Source: Panulirus ornatus (lineage: Eukaryota; Arthropoda; Malacostraca; Decapoda; Palinuridae). Taken from it: a stretch of DNA of 64,000 nt. The stretch covers positions 13,089,100 to 13,153,099 of the forward strand of contig NC_092250.1 in NCBI RefSeq assembly GCF_036320965.1. The letters are read 5' to 3'. Both the position numbers and the translations under genes were made by a program. Positions 59,121-64,000 of the stretch are shown piece by piece. The notes beneath the pieces are model-generated. The model had not been told where the DNA came from. It made no database searches and was given only the letters and a program-made list of their open reading frames with translations. The first letter of the stretch is position 1, and every line of letters starts with the position of its first letter.

Positions 59121-59512
59121 GCGTGGCTCTCCTCCGGTGAATGTTGCGCAGCGTCGTGGCTTTGCTCCTGTGAACAGTGTATAGCAGCAGGCTTTGTACC
59201 TGTAAAAAGTAAACGTTTCATAGTTGCATGGCTTTGCTTCTTTTGCACATGTAAACGTTGCATAGCGCGATGGCTCTGCTCCTGCAAGCGTGTACAGCTG
59301 CGTGGCTTTGCCCCTGTAAACGTTGTGCGACGACATAACTTTGCTCCTGTAAACGTTGTATAGCGAAGTGGCTTTGCTCCTGTAAACGTTGCATAGAGAA
59401 GTGGCTTTGCTCCTGTAAACGTTACATAATGACGTACCTTTGTTCCTTCAAACGTTGCATGACGGCGTGGTTTTGCTCCTGTAAACGTTGTAAAACGATG
59501 TGGCTCGACTCC
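59121..59512. repeat. 33-bp minisatellite, about 12 units
   Basis: GTGGCTTTGCTCCTGTAAAC plus GTTGCATAGCGAA recurs. 33 bp is a multiple of three, so minus frames show an 11-residue TFTGAKPxxYA cycle. Frames shift between units, which argues against a gene. Confidence 0.93.
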
Positions 59513-60831
59513 TGAGCTGCAGGGGTCGTTCATTGATTTTCCGAAAGGGGGAAAAAAAAAAATGGGTAACCCCTTTCATCTCGTACCCTCCTTCCTATGC
59601 TCCACGTACCCTCTTCCTGTACCGTCCTATCTCAATGTCAATAACACTGTGTTGCTTGGGAGTGTGATGCGCCTCAAGCAACGTGTGTCTGACCATTCTT
59701 GTGTTATCTGTCGTGATAAATGATTGAAAGACTAAATGAACATAGTACATATACATCCCCTGTGTTTGAATGTTAATGACAATGGACGCCTCCTTGTGTG
59801 TGTGTGTGTGTGTGTGTGTGGAAATGGGGGAGGGTGGGGGGATATTAGATGGTCTCTTTCATGTCATGTTCTTACAGGGCTCATGTCAGTCACTGGAGGC
59901 CCCATCACTGAGAGCCGTCTCCTGTCAGATTTGAGAAATGGATTATTTTCCTTATCACACAAGTTCTTGTTCGTCTGGGAAATTGAGAAAGACAGCAAGT
60001 TTTTAAATCCTTTTTTTTTTAGTCTTTTTTTTCTGTCTTTTGGATGTGGGTGGTTATTGAGCGTCCTACTTGTTAAATTTTGGCTTATGTTATTCAGAGT
60101 AGAATATATATTTTTGAGGAGGGATCGTTCACTGCCTCACTTGTTAGTTAAGTGGTTCAGTTGCATAATATTTACCTGTAGTGAGTAATCCTGTTGTTCA
60201 CTATCTTGTCAATCGTGAAATACAAGCTTGTATGGTGATGGTCAGTGTAGCAGGAGGTCGAGACATCGAGAACCCAATGGAATTTTTTTTTTTTTTTACC
60301 ATTCGCTCTTTTCATGTGATGAGGTACTGGTAAACTGAAACTGATAAAGAAGGAAAATATTAAAGTGATTTTCGAGTGAAATAATAAAAAAAGACAAAAA
60401 AATGACCCATTTACGACGTATAATCGTAAAATGACGTATTGGTAACCGCCATAGATTCAAATAACCCTGCGTCGCCGCTGGTTCTTCGGCACTAAGGCGT
60501 CGTATCCCAAGCTGGGGTAAAAAGATGATGATATATGCAATGGTCCAAGACCATCCCTCGATATTGGCCACATTTTTACAGGCGTGTAACGTTGTTGGCC
60601 AGACCCTGCAAAACATTCCGGGGGGGTGAGGGGCGGGAGCAGAGAGGAGGAGGTCGCAGCTGCGGCAGTTTTAAGTCGTTTGAAAGTCGGGCGAAAAGTA
60701 ACTTCGTCTCTCCTAAATGTCCCCATTTCTTATCTAGGTCTTTATACGCGCTGTCTAGCGTGGGCTTCTTGGCCCTCCTTTATAACCTCTTTATTTATCT
60801 TCAGTCTTTAAAGACTTCCTTCTTTCATGAG

Positions 60832-60834
<3 letters not shown>
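59513..60834. other. No supported feature
   Basis: Apparently unique, with a GT array at about 59796-59821 and T-runs near 60013 and 60283. Confidence 0.5.

Positions 60835-60900
<66 letters not shown>
60835..60900. repeat. (TA)n array, left flank of LINE terminus
   Basis: 66-base TA array followed by a 20-base T-run. Confidence 0.97.
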
Positions 60901-60918
<18 letters not shown>

Positions 60919-60920
60919 TT

Positions 60921-60955
60921 ATACTTTGTCGCTGTCTCCCGCGTTTGCGAGGTAG

Positions 60956-60957
<2 letters not shown>
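60921..60957 (-). mobile_element. RTE-like LINE, last 37 bases only
   Basis: Reverse complement of the LINE terminus CGCTACCTCGCAAACGCGGG plus AGACAGCGACAAAGTAT, followed by its A tail (T-run 60901-60920). TA arrays lie on both sides. Confidence 0.9.
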
Positions 60958-61008
<51 letters not shown>

Positions 61009-61025
61009 TAGATAGATAGATAGAT
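60958..61025. repeat. (TA)n then (GATA)n
   Basis: TA array to about 61006, then GATA tetranucleotides. Confidence 0.97.
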
Positions 61026-61156
61026 ATACACGACCCTCAGTACTGCAGCATGAGAAATGCTCAGGGAATAAGACATTGTAGGGAAGGTCTCCCTTAACAC
61101 ATCACACAGACCAACACACATCGTCTATCATAAGATAAAGGAGGAGGAGGATCAAT

Positions 61157-61157
61157 A

Positions 61158-61206
<49 letters not shown>
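61157..61206. repeat. (TC)n microsatellite
   Basis: TC array with one TT interruption. A CA run follows at about 61247-61266. Confidence 0.96.
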
Positions 61207-61210
<4 letters not shown>

Positions 61211-61688
61211 TCATGACTTTCAGGAAAGTTTTACATGCCTCGCTGAACACACACACACACACACACTTTACAAATTGCAGAAAAGTGATGCTTTTAATCG
61301 GTAGCGAACATTTGGTAATCTTTTTGATAAGGGAAGTTTTGTAAAATGGTCAGGTATGAAATCTTTTGCTATGGGAACTCGAGTACTTCATAAATCTAAA
61401 CTTTGAAAATGACAGCTTAAGTTTTCCTTGAAGTTGAATACAAAAGAGGAGACCTACTCTCGTCAGAGTCTTAATTAAGATCACAACAGTCTCGTGAATC
61501 TGTCTTGGTAATGACCTAAGGAAATCCTTCCTTTACCTCTAGATATCATTAAGTTTAAAATACGTGTTCATTTAGGATTTATATTAAGCTCATGTCACCC
61601 AGAAGACCTCATTACATACTGTTTTCCAGTCTCAGTACTCACTTGCCGTACATAAGGTAAAGTATGTATTCTCCGTCTTGGTGCTTTT
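61207..61688. other. No supported feature
   Basis: AT-rich, apparently unique. Confidence 0.5.
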
Positions 61689-63290
61689 TCTCGTTTTAGC
61701 GAGGTAGCGCCAGGACTAGACAGATAATGACCTCATTGGCAGACCTTCAGTCTCTGGTTGTCTTTACAATAAGCCGTAAACAGAGTACCATCCAGTCCTA
61801 ATCCACAGATTAGGCCTCGTATTTACCTCGATCGCTTCATATGCCCTGGTTTAGTCCATTCACAGCACGTCGCCCCCCATCCAGCACCTCGCTCCAATAC
61901 ATCCTGTCCACTGTATATATCTTGGCCACTAGGAATGTTAAGTCTTCGATATCCCAGTGCTTTCATTACTCCATCCTTACAGCTCCTCAATCTCTCATAC
62001 GCAGGCCTTTATCATTATCTTTGTTTATTCTTCCCATACGTCCTTACCCTATCAGCACACTGTGGCCTGCGCCCTTGGTCACAGCACTGTCACTGCCACA
62101 CAACTCTCTCACAGTGTCATCCTTAATACGATCAACCCGCCTCGCGCAACATATCGTTACTGAACAACTTGTATCCAGTACATCCGAACTCTTTCCCTCT
62201 TTTGCCTCTTTGTCCCACACCGCATACAACACCTTTTCCCTCCCACGTTCCTTAGCCTCCTTTTCCACTCCCAGGTACATCAGACACTCTACTTCCTTAA
62301 GGTTCTGCCTGTTTATACTCGTATTAACCTTCTTGTTTCACACCCATGTTGCACATCATTACCTTACTTGTTTTCTCTGTTACTTTCACCCAACCATTGT
62401 CTCCTCCTGACCTTCCTGGAGACTGAGACCAGAGTCGTTTCATCTGCAAGAAGCATCTGGTTCCTCTCTCATGGCCCCCAACTCACTGTTTACTGCAGAC
62501 CTGCTACTTACTCCAAAACCGTGTTTAGCCTTCCTCAACAATCGTCAACAAACAGATTCAACAAACTTGGTGACATCACACATCCTTCACCAATCTTTAC
62601 TTTAAAAAACCACTCACCCTTCTCCTTTCCTACTCGTATGCCTGCCTTACTGCAAATAGGAACTTTCCATTTCTTCCATACATTCATTGAACCTTCCATA
62701 ACGTATCTCTGATCAACTCAATCGTACGTGTTCTCCAGATCCACAAATACCACAGACAGTCCACACACTCTCTTTCTCCAAGTACTTCTCACACATATTC
62801 TTCAAGGCAAACGCTTGTTCCACACGTCCTCAAACATCTCCTCATAGAAGATGTCTTCCTCTTCAGTCAGCTACCCTGTGCATGAAACCTGATCCTCTTG
62901 ATGAATTTATAGCTATGTAGATTCGAGCATTGCTTTCCGTTCCTCTGTTGCTCGTGTAAGGGTAATATACATGCAGTCCACCAGGTCGGAGGCACCTCAG
63001 CTTGGGCCATACGGACTTCGAAGAGCCTAGCAAATCAGACAGCATTACCGTCATCCAGTTCTTTTAGATGATTGAACTGCATATTCATCCACTCCTGACG
63101 CTTTCCCCACTGTGGATCTTGCGTTAGGCTTTCACTCCCGCTTTTCACCATCCCACTGACCATAAGTCTCCCACCCCACGTGTCACCTCTCCTCTCTACA
63201 CACCACATCTGCCTCCACACCATTTAACAAATACATCATACGCAGCCCATCTCTTTTTCGTATCTTTGGATATCACCACTTTGCTCATCC
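61689..63290 (-). mobile_element. Old RTE-like LINE copy, RT to 3' end
   Basis: The left end has a degraded LINE terminus (TTAGCGAGGTAGCGCCAGGA) and the UTR block TCATATGCCCTGGTTTAGTC. Reading minus, pieces near 62470 match the FADD region (the Asp pair now reads LADETTLVS). Near 62580 are GCVMSP and LLNLFVD, near 62800 QAFALKNMCEKYLEK, near 62980 EVPPTWWTACI with QCSNL after it, and near 63215 KDTKKRWAAYDVFVK. All are in LINE order over about 1.6 kb, with frameshifts. It is the longest of the old copies. Confidence 0.75.
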
Positions 63291-63586
63291 AATTTCTTTG
63301 TAGCTCCCATTTCGTTCTCTCGTCTTCCTCACGCTCTCTTTCAGAACGTTGTCAGAAAGTGATAATACCAAGGGATGCTAAAGGCAACAGACCTCTTAAG
63401 TGTGTGATGGCCGAAGAGCTTGGAAAAGTAAAGCATCGTCTTGGAAGAGTTGAGAAGCAATCAGATGACTTTAAGAGAAATGCCTGTAATCTACATATTT
63501 TTAACATTGATATACATATGTTTGAAATGTATACCTCTGGTAGCCTTCTGAATCCTGGTAATCATCATATACCTCCCCCTTCTCCA

Positions 63587-63599
63587 CACACACACACAC

Positions 63600-63633
<34 letters not shown>
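63587..63633. repeat. (CA)n microsatellite
   Basis: CA array with one CG interruption. Confidence 0.96.
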
Positions 63634-63635
<2 letters not shown>

Positions 63636-63734
63636 TCACACACTCACTGAACTTGCGAGTATTAAGGAGAAAAAAGAAGAAAGATATATAGCTGATCAGG
63701 AGCATCAGCTGTGGAGTGTGGTAAACGTATTGGA

Positions 63735-63915
63735 CGCCCTCAATCTACGGAGGCGCAAATAATGTGAAGTCGTTTGAAGCGAAGTATTCGTCGAGTCTCT
63801 TTCTAAACGCCCAAATGGTTGGGCCTTCAACTACTCTCACTGGTGAAGCTATTCCAAAAGATATTTTGACAATCATGTAGAAGATAAAGAAGTATTGTGG
63901 GTCATTAGGAGTAAA
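63735..63915 (-). mobile_element. CR1/L2-like LINE C-terminal remnant
   Basis: The minus strand reads QYFFIFYMIVKISFG, then SPVRVVEGPTIWAFRKRLDE and YFASN, paralleling the terminal block at 44195-44300 (SPVRAVESNTMDTFKDRLEK then YFASG). Only the C-terminus is recognisable. Confidence 0.6.
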
Positions 63916-64000
63916 ACGTTGGCTCTCGATTTTTTTTTTAATCCATTACTACGAGTCTATAATGGCTGCCTATACTGAACGCGTCTGAACCTTCGATGTG

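Noticed and set aside
58899..59533. Protein with an 11-residue TFTGAKP cycle
   Set aside because: It is a 33-bp minisatellite. The cycle changes frame between units and stops occur.
63266..63691. 141-codon plus-strand frame
   Set aside because: Its C-terminus is a CA microsatellite (His-Thr), and the N-terminal part overlaps the edge of an antisense old LINE.

Overview
This window looks like an intergenic or intronic stretch of a repeat-rich animal genome, most likely a decapod crustacean. That guess rests on very dense TA, CT/GA and CA/GT microsatellites, many minisatellites, tRNA-derived SINE-like pieces, Penelope-like elements with GIY-YIG domains, and several LINE classes. The species is inference. 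I found no host protein-coding gene, rRNA gene, intact tRNA gene or CRISPR array. Almost every long open frame is antisense to a retroelement or is the translation of a microsatellite.

Recognisable content is mostly transposable elements. (1) An RTE-like LINE: one young 5'-truncated copy with an uninterrupted endonuclease/reverse-transcriptase frame (15246-17933 +), younger fragments (36-179 -, 508-937 +, 31373-32528 -, 32554-33072 -, 47623-47880 +, 60921-60957 -) and old relatives (8180-9240 +, 10925-12400 -, 42905-43270 -, 44745-45620 -, 48360-48700 -, 61689-63290 -). (2) A short non-autonomous repeat in three copies (31042-31273, 37996-38226, 39851-40092, all minus) whose 3' end resembles the 3' end of that LINE, as expected of a SINE using LINE machinery. 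(3) Two Penelope-like families: one at 180-418 +, 19492-19790 - and 49890-51400 +, the other at 5023-5188 + and 18163-18740 -. (4) A Jockey-like RT remnant (20440-21060 +), CR1/L2-like C-terminal fragments (44195-44745 -, 63735-63915 -) and one unclassified RT remnant (5910-7260 -). (5) Several tRNA-derived SINE-like pieces.

The main pattern is that nearly all long (TA)n arrays sit exactly at element ends, often on both sides of a copy, across the LINE, the SINE and both Penelope families. Either these elements insert into TA microsatellites or their tails create them. The other blocks are minisatellites (37 bp at 21973-22451; 41 bp at 34156-34424; a 32-bp dimer of 16-bp monomers at 34646-35513; 27-29 bp at 38804-39493; 33 bp at 59121-59512) and a compositionally abnormal tract at 57412-58860 that may be poor consensus sequence. 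The remaining stretches show no feature I can support.
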